A stretch of DNA of 11,705 bases. Origin: Candidatus Neoanaerotignum tabaqchaliae (GTDB lineage: Bacteria > Bacillota > Clostridia > Lachnospirales > Anaerotignaceae). The notes beneath the pieces were generated by a model. That model worked only from the letters and a program-made list of their open reading frames with translations, had not been told where the DNA came from and searched no databases. Positions 1-6,088 of the stretch are shown here, piece after piece; positions within the stretch are counted from its first letter, which is position 1, and every line of letters starts with the position of its first letter. The stretch spans positions 1 through 11,705 of the forward strand of contig CAJFUS010000214.1 of the NCBI GenBank assembly GCA_904420235.1, read 5' to 3'. The position numbers and the translations under genes are program-made.

Positions 1-84
1 GTCTATGTCTATTTTTAGTATGCTCAGTATTGCAACACGAAACATATTTTCCATTTCTTCAATACTTTTTATAACCTCTGGCAT
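1..84 (-). CDS. Probable tail terminator/neck protein, 5' end only
   Basis: An ATG at 84-82 opens a frame that stays open to the window edge, giving 28 residues beginning MPEVIKSIEEMENMFRVAIL. It starts just after the TAA of the preceding gene (89-87), and a GAGG ribosome-binding site lies about 10 bases upstream inside that gene, so the two are probably translationally coupled. The fragment is too short to place by sequence. In phages with a DUF1073 portal, DUF2184 capsid and DUF4054 protein, the gene after the stopper-like protein is usually a tail terminator or neck protein of the LIC_12616/gp12-like kind. That identity is inferred from gene order only. The 3' end lies outside the window. 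Confidence 0.6.
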   Translation of the reverse strand, partial: MPEVIKSIEEMENMFRVAILSILKIDID

Positions 85-86
85 AT

Positions 87-455
87 TTAATCAACCTCAT
101 AAGCAAAAGCCCTGAAATATCCTCCTGAGGATATCCAAGGCTTTACTTTTATTATTTTATATTTTTTGCCGTTATATAAAATCATGTCTGAAAATTGTCC
201 TTCATTTTCTGTTTCGCTTGTAATAAACAATTCCATAGGATAAGCACACATAAACTTCATTGTTATGTGGTTTCTGTCACCTATATCAAGCTGCTCAAGT
301 TCATCTTCCGTCGCCGGTTGAACAGGGCCGTAACAGGATATTTCATTTTTCTTTTTTAAAACAAATCGTCCGTCCTGCCACTCTCCCATACTGCGTATAA
401 CTGTATACTCAGTAGCAAAATCAGGGTCATTCATTAATTCTGATACATCAATCAT
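87..455 (-). CDS. Head-tail stopper-like connector protein
   Basis: This 122-residue protein resembles small head-tail joining proteins of siphoviruses, which plug or extend the portal-adaptor ring after packaging. The recognisable pattern is a GPVQPATEDELEQLDIGDR stretch (about residues 43-61), then a hydrophobic strand, then SDMILYNGKKYKIIKVKPW and an aromatic ending GGYFRAFAYEVD. Many phage proteins at this position share the G-x-x-QP-x-x-x-x-E-L-x-x-L-x-x-GDR and SD-x-I-x-x-x-G-x-x-Y-x-V layout. It lies between the gp10-like gene and the likely tail terminator, where a stopper is expected. The ATG follows an AGGAGGGG ribosome-binding site. It is the first gene after the hicB terminator, so its expression by the structural operon requires readthrough or antitermination. 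The role is inferred from pattern and position. Confidence 0.7.
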   Translation of the reverse strand: MIDVSELMNDPDFATEYTVIRSMGEWQDGRFVLKKKNEISCYGPVQPATEDELEQLDIGDRNHITMKFMCAYPMELFITSETENEGQFSDMILYNGKKYKIIKVKPWISSGGYFRAFAYEVD

Positions 456-468
456 TATAACCCCTCCT

Positions 469-496
469 AAAACAAAAAGCGCCCTTTCGGACGCTT
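469..496 (-). terminator. Intrinsic terminator after hicB
   Basis: Read leftward, AAGCGTCC and GGGCGCTT form an 8-bp stem (496-489 with 484-477, one G-U pair) around a GAAA loop. It is followed by TTTTT, a G and TTTT (478-469). This is a textbook Rho-independent terminator for leftward transcription; the other strand has no good T-run. It lies 54 bases past the hicB stop and just before the ribosome-binding site of the next structural gene. It would therefore end the hicB transcript and also interrupt the late operon unless polymerase is antiterminated. Confidence 0.85.
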
Positions 497-549
497 AAAT
501 ATAATTTTATTTAATTGTATACTATAACTTTTTCTTATTGAACAGCATT

Positions 550-861
550 TTATTTGCTGCCTATTTTAACAGCTTTTGAGTTATGCTTTTTTTGATAAGC
601 TCTTAAATCAAATTCAACAACGACAACAAATTCCCCATGCCCAAGCTCTATATTATCTATATCGCTTGCTTTTGGTATTTCCTCTTTATCTTCTTTTCTT
701 GATGTTAAAGCAAGGCCTAATGCGTCAGAGGCCATTTCGTAGGCTCCGGACATATCATCTCCTTCTGTCATACATTCCGGCAAATCCGGAAATGTAACCC
801 AAAAGCCTCCTTCCTCTGCTTTATGAAATATAGCCGGAAAAAATAATTTATCGTTATTCAT
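550..861 (-). CDS. hicB: Orphan HicB-family antitoxin, short form
   Basis: The 103-residue product has the HicB-like antitoxin fold signature: FFPAIFHKAEEGGFWVTFPD (residues 7-26), LPECMTEGDDMSGAYEMASDALGLAL, then a second strand region ending EFVVVVEFDLRAYQKKHNSKAVK. In two-gene systems HicB binds and blocks the HicA mRNA-cleaving toxin and represses its own promoter through a C-terminal ribbon-helix-helix. Here the protein ends four residues after KAVK, about where many HicB proteins continue into that DNA-binding segment, and no remnant of it is visible in the following 60 bases. No hicA (usually about 60 codons) fits in the 75-base upstream gap or the 94-base downstream gap. The gene has promoter-like sequence before it and a terminator after it, so it behaves as an independently expressed moron in the structural operon. 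Confidence 0.85.
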   Translation of the reverse strand: MNNDKLFFPAIFHKAEEGGFWVTFPDLPECMTEGDDMSGAYEMASDALGLALTSRKEDKEEIPKASDIDNIELGHGEFVVVVEFDLRAYQKKHNSKAVKIGSK

Positions 862-890
862 AATATATACTTCCCTTCCTGCATGTATAT

Positions 891-923
891 ATTATAACTA
901 ACATGTGCTAACACTTATGTCAA
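891..923 (-). promoter_or_regulatory. Candidate hicB promoter with operator-like repeat
   Basis: On the minus strand a perfect TTGACA (923-918) and a perfect TATAAT (896-891) precede hicB, but they are 21 bases apart, longer than the optimal 17. Between them lie GTGTTAGCAC, which is palindromic at 8 of 10 positions, and a repeated TGTTAG. An operator inside the promoter is typical of autoregulated antitoxin genes. The gap of 75 bases to the upstream gene is much larger than the other gene junctions in this operon, which supports a control region. The wide spacing makes promoter strength uncertain. Confidence 0.5.
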
Positions 924-936
924 ACAATTTTTTAAA

Positions 937-1479
937 TTATTTTTCACGCATTACATGAGTAATCGCCTTTCGCATTTGTCCTGTATCAATAAGTGGGGTT
1001 GAACTTTTCTTCCCTTTTATAAACTTTTTGCCGTTTTTATTGGGTGTACTGCCCTCAATAGTAACCTGCGAGTTAGGCGCCCAATGATTCTTTGGGTTAG
1101 TGAACCAAGCTTTGGCCGCATTCTCGCCCTGCATTCCGGCCTTGTCAATTTTAGCCATAGCACCCTCTAAATTGCGGTTTAAAGCCTGTTCGGCAGCTTC
1201 CTTTAACAACAATCCTATTTCTTCTTTAGCGTCCTCAATAGCTGGTTCTATAACTGGTCTTGCCGGAATATTATTTACAGGACTGCCGTTAGTATGTATA
1301 TACAGTAACTCAGCATTACTTATACTCTGCGAGCTCTGACTAACATTACGTCCAGATTTGTCCTGCGGCACGCCAACCAATACTTCTTGGTTTTTAAGTT
1401 TTTTTATTATGTCATTTATCTCCCTTAGGCCCGTATCCGTTTCCCTAACCCTTGCATAAAACTCAAAAAGTTCCGGCAT
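937..1479 (-). CDS. HK97 gp10 / Mu gpG-like virion morphogenesis protein
   Basis: This is a head-tail joining or tail completion protein of the gp10/virion morphogenesis type. Seen in the sequence are an N-terminal helical part, a central NIPARPVIEPAIEDAKEEIG segment and a C-terminal STPLIDTGQMRKAITHVMR, matching the usual IPxRPFI...LIDTGxLRxSI ending of this family. The open frame extends to a GTG at 1491, adjacent to the TAG of the DUF4054 gene. However, that GTG lies inside AGGTGAT, which is a good ribosome-binding site for the ATG at 1479-1477, so the 180-residue form starting MPELFEFYARV is preferred. It lies directly after the DUF4054 gene, and together they probably form the connector below the portal. 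The hicB moron lies between it and the next structural gene. Confidence 0.75.
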   Translation of the reverse strand: MPELFEFYARVRETDTGLREINDIIKKLKNQEVLVGVPQDKSGRNVSQSSQSISNAELLYIHTNGSPVNNIPARPVIEPAIEDAKEEIGLLLKEAAEQALNRNLEGAMAKIDKAGMQGENAAKAWFTNPKNHWAPNSQVTIEGSTPNKNGKKFIKGKKSSTPLIDTGQMRKAITHVMREK

Positions 1480-1491
1480 ACATTTAATCAC

Positions 1492-1932
1492 CTACCATAC
1501 ATAAGCAGCTCCCATGCCGTATATCTTAGCCAACGTCGCAAACTGTGTCCCATATGTAGTTAACTTAAAAGCAGCCCAGCCGTCCAAATCCTGCATAGCT
1601 GTTGTAAAATCATACGAAACCGAAACGCTGTCAACCGCTTTGCTTGCTTTTAGGCCTCTGGCCTCACCAGCAGCTATAACTTGATTTTCAGGGCTACCCT
1701 CCGGTGTTTTTGATTGAAGGTATAAAGTTAAGAAATGGGATATAAAAAGGCACATGCCTACTTTCCAGCCGTCACGCCATAGAGCCTTTTTAACACAGCT
1801 ATCAGCAAAACGCAGATACATATCCACTACCTCTTGCGGCACTATATCTTTAAATTGCGGATAAAGTGAAAAATAATCATCTATGGTAAAAGGCGGGTTA
1901 GCACCGCCTATGCCTTTATAAATAACTCCCAT
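1492..1932 (-). CDS. DUF4054 head-tail adaptor protein
   Basis: The 146-residue product matches the DUF4054 family of phage head completion or adaptor proteins, found right after the major capsid gene in DUF1073/DUF2184 phages. Typical features are an N-terminal FTIDDYFSLYPQFKDIVPQEVVDMYLRFAD helix region, a hydrophobic helix in the middle (GMCLFISHFLTLYL), and the C-terminal GWAAFKLTTYGTQFATLAKIYGMGAAYV motif. Proteins in this position normally form a ring under the portal and receive the stopper. An AGGTGA ribosome-binding site lies about 7 bases before the ATG. The stop codon abuts the ribosome-binding region of the next gene, indicating coupled translation. Family assignment is fairly secure; the exact ring position is inferred. 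Confidence 0.8.
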   Translation of the reverse strand: MGVIYKGIGGANPPFTIDDYFSLYPQFKDIVPQEVVDMYLRFADSCVKKALWRDGWKVGMCLFISHFLTLYLQSKTPEGSPENQVIAAGEARGLKASKAVDSVSVSYDFTTAMQDLDGWAAFKLTTYGTQFATLAKIYGMGAAYVW

Positions 1933-1934
1933 AA

Positions 1935-2273
1935 TTACTCACCTGTTTTCTCTTCGTCTCCGTTTTGGGTCTTAAGCTCTGCTTCCGCTATCTTTTCCTT
2001 CAACTTGTCAATGGCCATTCTTTGATAATTGCTTATTTTTAAATCTTTGGCCCGTTCTCTAAGTTCTTTTTCTTCTTTCGTTATACCGTCATTTTCAAGG
2101 GATAATCTTTGCTCTTTTGATACAATTTCCTCTACACTGCCTTCTTGTTTTGCCAAAGCAAAAAGGTATGTATCTTTTACCCAATCCGGAACATCTTTAA
2201 ATTCCATTGGTTTTATATTCACAATCTCGCCAGCCAATTTAAAGCAAAAAGCCTTTTTAGCAAATATCCTCAT
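1935..2273 (-). CDS. Small head accessory protein, function unknown
   Basis: I do not recognise this 112-residue protein with certainty. The first 45 residues (MRIFAKKAFCFKLAGEIVNIKPMEFKDVPDWVKDT...) look like a small beta domain followed by a VPDWVKD stretch. This resembles the short N-terminal domains of Mu FluMu/YqbF-like phage proteins (low confidence). The rest, from about residue 48, is strongly charged and probably a long helix or coiled coil (KEQRLSLE...KEEKELRERAKDL...IDKLKEKIAEAEL), ending in an acidic tail. It starts 16 bases after the major capsid stop, with a strong AGGAGG ribosome-binding site, and ends 3 bases before the DUF4054 ATG. It is probably a virion or head-assembly accessory gene. 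Confidence 0.6.
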   Translation of the reverse strand: MRIFAKKAFCFKLAGEIVNIKPMEFKDVPDWVKDTYLFALAKQEGSVEEIVSKEQRLSLENDGITKEEKELRERAKDLKISNYQRMAIDKLKEKIAEAELKTQNGDEEKTGE

Positions 2274-2288
2274 TACTTTACCTCCTAA

Positions 2289-3305
2289 TTAAATGCCGTC
2301 AACATAAATTACAGGCTGATAATACAAAAATTCAACCTGCCCGAACTGTGCTACAAAGGCTGACAAATATGACATCTGCATTACTGATTGCTCCACCATT
2401 GTACGGCTAAGGGGCACAGTCATTGAAAATCTTACTTTATCCTCATTATTAACATAAGCAATCATTCTGTCTGTGCTTCCCGTTCCAGCGCCTTTAAGCA
2501 TTGGCAGAGGGCCTATAAATAAATCTATCCCTTGTTCTTTGCCTATGTTATTTTCAAGTAAGTATGACAGTATTGATTTGCTGGCATCATCTGACACCTT
2601 TTGCTTTACAATATGTCCATACTGAGCCGGAGGGATAAGAATGTGATTTGCCATGCCAGAGAGGTCATATTCAGACGCCTTCCATGTAGCCGTAATAGCA
2701 TCGTTTATGTCAGTTAAAATCTCATCAGGTGTTTTATCTTTCCAAGTTGTTTCGCTTCCAGCACCTTCGGCCGCCGTAATTGTAGTAACATTTGGATTAT
2801 TGATAAGGCCATACGTGCCATAAGAGGCAAAGCCCTCATATACATTAATGTCAATAGTTTTGTCATGTGTAAGCTTAAGTCCTTTATTTAATATTTCTTC
2901 AAGGTTATGCCCTATTTTTTGTAATTTCTGCTGGTCCACAAAAGGAACTTTAAGTATGTGTCCCCATGAAAATACCTTATAGAGGTCTTTGCTTATATCA
3001 GCCTGCATAACTGGTATATCATTTGTTTGACCGCCTATAATGCCGTTTTCATTGCTTCCGGACGTAGCATAGGATACATCATAGGAACTTGTATATTCCA
3101 CAAATCCACCGCCGGTTTTAGCTACAATGTCTCTCGGCCACCATGTAGAACTAAGAGGTTCTCTTAACTTTGGGTCTATTTTTTCAAGCTGTCCCTCTAA
3201 AAATGCCATTCCTCCTGGAGCAGCGTCAAGTACCATACTGCCGTCAGTTGGTACTATTGTTTGAGGATATTTTCCTTGTTTTAATTTATATGCTTTATAA
3301 TTCAT
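2289..3305 (-). CDS. Major capsid protein, DUF2184 family
   Basis: This 338-residue protein is the likely main shell subunit, with an HK97-type fold assumed from the family. Recognisable DUF2184 features are REPLSSTWWPRDI (residues 48-60), the ADISKDLYKVFSWGHILKVPFVDQQKLQKIG region (about 102-132), GLINNPNV (166-173), the ILIPPAQYGHIV segment, and a C-terminal part rich in beta strands ending YYQPVIYVDGI. Its length is normal for the family. It follows the protease/scaffold and decoration genes, the standard order. The ATG is preceded by AAGGAGA. No obvious cleaved N-terminal delta domain is present, which fits the separate scaffold proposed from the nested start upstream. Confidence 0.88.
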   Translation of the reverse strand: MNYKAYKLKQGKYPQTIVPTDGSMVLDAAPGGMAFLEGQLEKIDPKLREPLSSTWWPRDIVAKTGGGFVEYTSSYDVSYATSGSNENGIIGGQTNDIPVMQADISKDLYKVFSWGHILKVPFVDQQKLQKIGHNLEEILNKGLKLTHDKTIDINVYEGFASYGTYGLINNPNVTTITAAEGAGSETTWKDKTPDEILTDINDAITATWKASEYDLSGMANHILIPPAQYGHIVKQKVSDDASKSILSYLLENNIGKEQGIDLFIGPLPMLKGAGTGSTDRMIAYVNNEDKVRFSMTVPLSRTMVEQSVMQMSYLSAFVAQFGQVEFLYYQPVIYVDGI

Positions 3306-3321
3306 TTAACAATCTCCTTCC

Positions 3322-3855
3322 TTAGATATTTCGGTTCAAAATTTTAACCTCTGTAATACCATTAGCGTCTATTTTACCCGTAGCAAACACAACATTAGGT
3401 AACTCTAACGTTCTTGCCACTTTTGACTCCTCAACAGTTTCCTCATCAGCCTCAGCTTCAAACTCACCTATTACTCCTGTTGATATTTCCTCGTTTATGG
3501 CCACACGCACATAAACTTTACCTCCCGCCGTTGGCGTGCCATTATTGCACTTTACGGCAATAGTTCCCCGCTCTAAAATATCTGCTGGGGACTCTGGAAG
3601 ATAACTACCGGCTGATGTAAGATAATTAGTTGTCTGCTTCACTTCTCTTACAGCTATACCTAAAAACTTATTTGCCGTATCACCGTCTTTAATTTTACTA
3701 ATTGTATTATCAGCATTAAGCACAACAGCTTGTCCAAACATAATCTCCTCTGATTCTGAATTTACAGGTCTATTGCTTATAATACAATCCTGACTCCTTG
3801 AAACTGTTCCGGCATAGCCAATATCCAAAGTTTTACCAATTGCTTTACCTGACAT
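3322..3855 (-). CDS. Capsid decoration (structural cement) protein
   Basis: The 177-residue product looks like the gp24/DUF2190-type cement proteins that bind the outside of the capsid and stabilise it after expansion. It is mostly predicted beta strand. It begins with an IGYAGTVSRSQDCIISNRPV stretch, contains IMFGQAVVLNADNTISKI and FLGIAVREVKQT, and then ERGTIAVKCNNGTPTAGGKVYVRV. This matches the usual order 'G.A.V......I.K...G....FLGIA.RE......Y..G...ILE.G.I.V.......GG.VY'. Position between the scaffold/protease gene and the major capsid gene is the normal place for a decoration protein. The ATG has an AAGGAGGAG ribosome-binding site. No membrane segments or signal peptide are seen. Confidence 0.75.
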   Translation of the reverse strand: MSGKAIGKTLDIGYAGTVSRSQDCIISNRPVNSESEEIMFGQAVVLNADNTISKIKDGDTANKFLGIAVREVKQTTNYLTSAGSYLPESPADILERGTIAVKCNNGTPTAGGKVYVRVAINEEISTGVIGEFEAEADEETVEESKVARTLELPNVVFATGKIDANGITEVKILNRNI

Positions 3856-3874
3856 ATTTAAACTCCTCCTTATA

Positions 3875-4645
3875 TTATTTACTCTCTTTATAGTGTGGAT
3901 TTCTTGCTTTTGCTATTTCTTTGCCTAAATTTGAGGTACTGTCTTTGACATTACTGTCAAATGCCGCCCTTTTAGCAGCGCTTTTTTTCTGTATTCCTAA
4001 AATTGTGGTGTATCCGTTTGGTCTTTGTTTATGCTGACGCGATTTTTTAGCCATATTTGTAATGGCGTCAGTAACAATTTTTTTCTGATTTGGGTCTTTA
4101 ATTTGCGCTACTGTTGGTTTAATAGCTCGTATCATGCTGATAAGTGCTTTTCGGTCGGCTGTGGATACTGTCGGCTCTTCGTCTTCTATATCGGCCTCTT
4201 CGTCCGTTATTTGGTTCTCACCTAAGGTGTCATCTTCAATTGGAATTTCATCAAGCATTCCTTCCTCGTCCATTTCGGACACTGGCTTTTCTGCTTCTTC
4301 CTCATCAGCCGCTAATTCTGCTTTTAACTCTTCCTCAAGTTTTGTAAGAGGGTCTGCTGATTCTTCATCTTTTGCCTTAAGACGAGCAACGTCTTTTTTA
4401 AGTTCTTCCATACTGTCAAGAATTTTTTTCAGTATTTCATTTTCTTGAGGCTGAGCCGCTGGGTCCTCATCTCCCTGTTTGCAGACCGTTCCCTCGTCAG
4501 CCATTCTCTCCTGCTCCTCCGGTTCTTCATCGGCAGCTTTAGCGAGTACATTCATGGCCTCCTCAATTTCCTCCGGTGCTGCCTCATCTTTCACAAAAGC
4601 CGATAACATTCTCCCGATAATACTGTTTTTGTCTGTTTTCTTCAT
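3875..4645 (-). CDS. Probable nested in-frame scaffold protein
   Basis: Inside the DUF2213 gene, codon 195 is an ATG (4645-4643) preceded at ideal distance by GAAGGAGAG (about 4659-4651), a ribosome-binding site as strong as those of separate genes here. It would give a 256-residue protein starting MKKTDKNSIIGRMLSAFVKD, made of exactly the acidic coiled-coil part and the basic C-terminal tail. Phage lambda makes its scaffold Nu3 in just this way from within the protease gene C. The site lies at the domain boundary, where chance placement is unlikely. Direct proof is absent; the site could simply be a coincidental purine-rich run in Lys-Lys-Glu-Gly-Glu codons. Confidence 0.65.
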   Translation of the reverse strand: MKKTDKNSIIGRMLSAFVKDEAAPEEIEEAMNVLAKAADEEPEEQERMADEGTVCKQGDEDPAAQPQENEILKKILDSMEELKKDVARLKAKDEESADPLTKLEEELKAELAADEEEAEKPVSEMDEEGMLDEIPIEDDTLGENQITDEEADIEDEEPTVSTADRKALISMIRAIKPTVAQIKDPNQKKIVTDAITNMAKKSRQHKQRPNGYTTILGIQKKSAAKRAAFDSNVKDSTSNLGKEIAKARNPHYKESK

Positions 4646-5227
4646 TTTGCACTCTCCTTCTTTTTTTAAATTTAATTTATTATCTTTTATCCTTACATTG
4701 TGTCCAGCTCTGCCCTCATCAACAAGGGCAATATGGTTGCCTCTGATGTTAACCTGATAAATTTTACCAGTATCATCTATTTCATAGTCGCAGTCATAAC
4801 CACAGCTTATCTCACGTTTGCCATCCTCCATTATTTTTTTAATAGTGCTTGGGTCATTAATAAATAAATCTGCTATCAGTTTATCAATGTCATCTCCAAC
4901 GCCACGACGAATATTAGCGGCATGACCTTTAAGATATTGTTTATAATTATCAGGTGTAACCGCAACTACAGGGTGGTCATCAGTAAAAGGTTTACCCTCA
5001 AAGCTTGCAACAGCCTTGGAATCAAATACATCTTTTTCGCGTCTTGTTACTGTAATTAGACGTCCGTTATATTCCGTTAATCCTAACTCATCACCAAAAT
5101 ACTCTTGTTCTCCTACTCTTGAAATAGGCACATTTTTACAAATTAAAAAGCCCTCTGGGGTAACAAGGATATTGTCGCTTATCCTCGAACCATAGAAGGC
5201 TTTTCCGTCCATAATTAATTTAGGCAT
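3875..5227 (-). CDS. DUF2213 prohead protease-like protein with scaffold-like C-terminal half
   Basis: The 450-residue protein has two clearly different halves. Residues 1 to about 183 are a DUF2213 domain, related in role to phage prohead proteases: TDDHPVVAVTPDNYKQYLKGHA (82-103), GKREISCGYDCDYE (136-149) and QVNIRGNHIALVDEGRAGHNVRI (158-180). H85, S141 and H165 are the conserved candidates for catalysis; this is a guess, since the active site has not been shown from sequence. Residues from about 195 are highly acidic and low-complexity, with a coiled-coil stretch (NEILKKILDSMEELKKDVARLKA), and then turn strongly basic at the C-terminus, as in scaffolding proteins whose basic tail binds the capsid subunit. 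An internal start at 4645 may make the second half separately. An AGGAAGTGA element precedes the ATG. Confidence 0.8.
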   Translation of the reverse strand: MPKLIMDGKAFYGSRISDNILVTPEGFLICKNVPISRVGEQEYFGDELGLTEYNGRLITVTRREKDVFDSKAVASFEGKPFTDDHPVVAVTPDNYKQYLKGHAANIRRGVGDDIDKLIADLFINDPSTIKKIMEDGKREISCGYDCDYEIDDTGKIYQVNIRGNHIALVDEGRAGHNVRIKDNKLNLKKEGECKMKKTDKNSIIGRMLSAFVKDEAAPEEIEEAMNVLAKAADEEPEEQERMADEGTVCKQGDEDPAAQPQENEILKKILDSMEELKKDVARLKAKDEESADPLTKLEEELKAELAADEEEAEKPVSEMDEEGMLDEIPIEDDTLGENQITDEEADIEDEEPTVSTADRKALISMIRAIKPTVAQIKDPNQKKIVTDAITNMAKKSRQHKQRPNGYTTILGIQKKSAAKRAAFDSNVKDSTSNLGKEIAKARNPHYKESK

Positions 5228-5245
5228 ATTAAACTATCACTTCCT

Positions 5246-6088
5246 TTAGGCCGCTATTTTTTGAAATTCTTTCAGGCTGCTTATTCTTGTTATACTGCCT
5301 TGACTGTATACTTTGCATGGGAACTTAATAAATCTAACATCAACAACTGGCTCCGCGTAACATCTGCAATTAAAAATCTCTCCTGCATGGTATCGGCCAT
5401 AGGTATGTTTTTCTCCTACCAATGCTTCTGGAGAAGGCGGGTCATTCCAGAAAACTACAACCCCGTCCATTACATCATGTGCGTGCCTCACACGACTGTC
5501 TTTAGATGTACGCCATATATAGCACTTAATACCAAGACTTTCAGCTCTCGCCCTTACAAGGGCCGATTGTGTACGGCTCACCTCGGTTCTGGCTATTGTT
5601 TCCGCTCTTGCCTTTGAGTTTTCAGGTATTTTTGCTTTTAACTCTTTGGCTATATCAGAGGCTCTTACGCCTTCCATTGTCCTTTGCTGTACTAACTCAG
5701 TCATATCTTGAGCTATTTTAAGAGGCACTGTTCTTATGTCCTCGGCATTTTGATACACTTTTAAAGCAAACTGCCAACCTATATCGCCGGCTTTTATAAG
5801 GTCCTTTAAGGACTTATATATATCTTGACCTTTTGAACTTTTAGCCGCCGCCTGACGCCATGTGCTGTTTAAACCATTATTTATTTGTGTTGTCATAGTT
5901 AGCGCAAGTTTTTCACAAAATTCCTGATAGGTTTTTTGTGTTGTTAATTGCTTTAACCTGCGCAGTATAACATCAGGGTTATCACTGTTTCCAATAGCTA
6001 TATTCATTTGCTTTGAAACTGCCTTTAAGGCCTTTATATAACCCTTTTCAATTCTTTCTTTCGCTTTCCAGTCAACCAACAACACCAC
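5246..6088 (-). CDS. Minor head protein, SPP1 gp7 / Mu F family
   Basis: About 280 residues, matching the phage head morphogenesis (Mu F/SPP1 gp7) family. The conserved block covers about residues 135-245: IARTEVSRTQSALVRARAESLG, IWRTSKDSRVRHAHDVMDG, and GRYHAGEIFNCRCYAEPV, with the paired cysteines C241 and C243. These proteins bind the portal and enter the head; some act in DNA delivery. The N-terminal 130 residues are mostly helical. The gene overlaps the portal by 17 bases. The open frame begins GTG-GTG-TTG-TTG; an AGAGGG element (about 6093-6088) is too close to the first GTG, so the real start may be a TTG at 6082 or 6079, shortening the protein by two or three residues. Confidence 0.85.
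   Translation of the reverse strand: MVLLVDWKAKERIEKGYIKALKAVSKQMNIAIGNSDNPDVILRRLKQLTTQKTYQEFCEKLALTMTTQINNGLNSTWRQAAAKSSKGQDIYKSLKDLIKAGDIGWQFALKVYQNAEDIRTVPLKIAQDMTELVQQRTMEGVRASDIAKELKAKIPENSKARAETIARTEVSRTQSALVRARAESLGIKCYIWRTSKDSRVRHAHDVMDGVVVFWNDPPSPEALVGEKHTYGRYHAGEIFNCRCYAEPVVDVRFIKFPCKVYSQGSITRISSLKEFQKIAA

Noticed and set aside
456..549. A hicA toxin gene next to hicB
   Set aside because: Neither flanking gap (456-549 or 862-936) can hold a gene of about 60 codons, and the short frames there show no HicA motif.
4134..4448. Rightward serine-rich frame opposite the protease/scaffold gene
   Set aside because: It is the complement of the acidic Glu/Asp codon run (GAA/GAG read backwards gives Ser/Phe/Leu). 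It has no ribosome-binding site and no recognisable domain.
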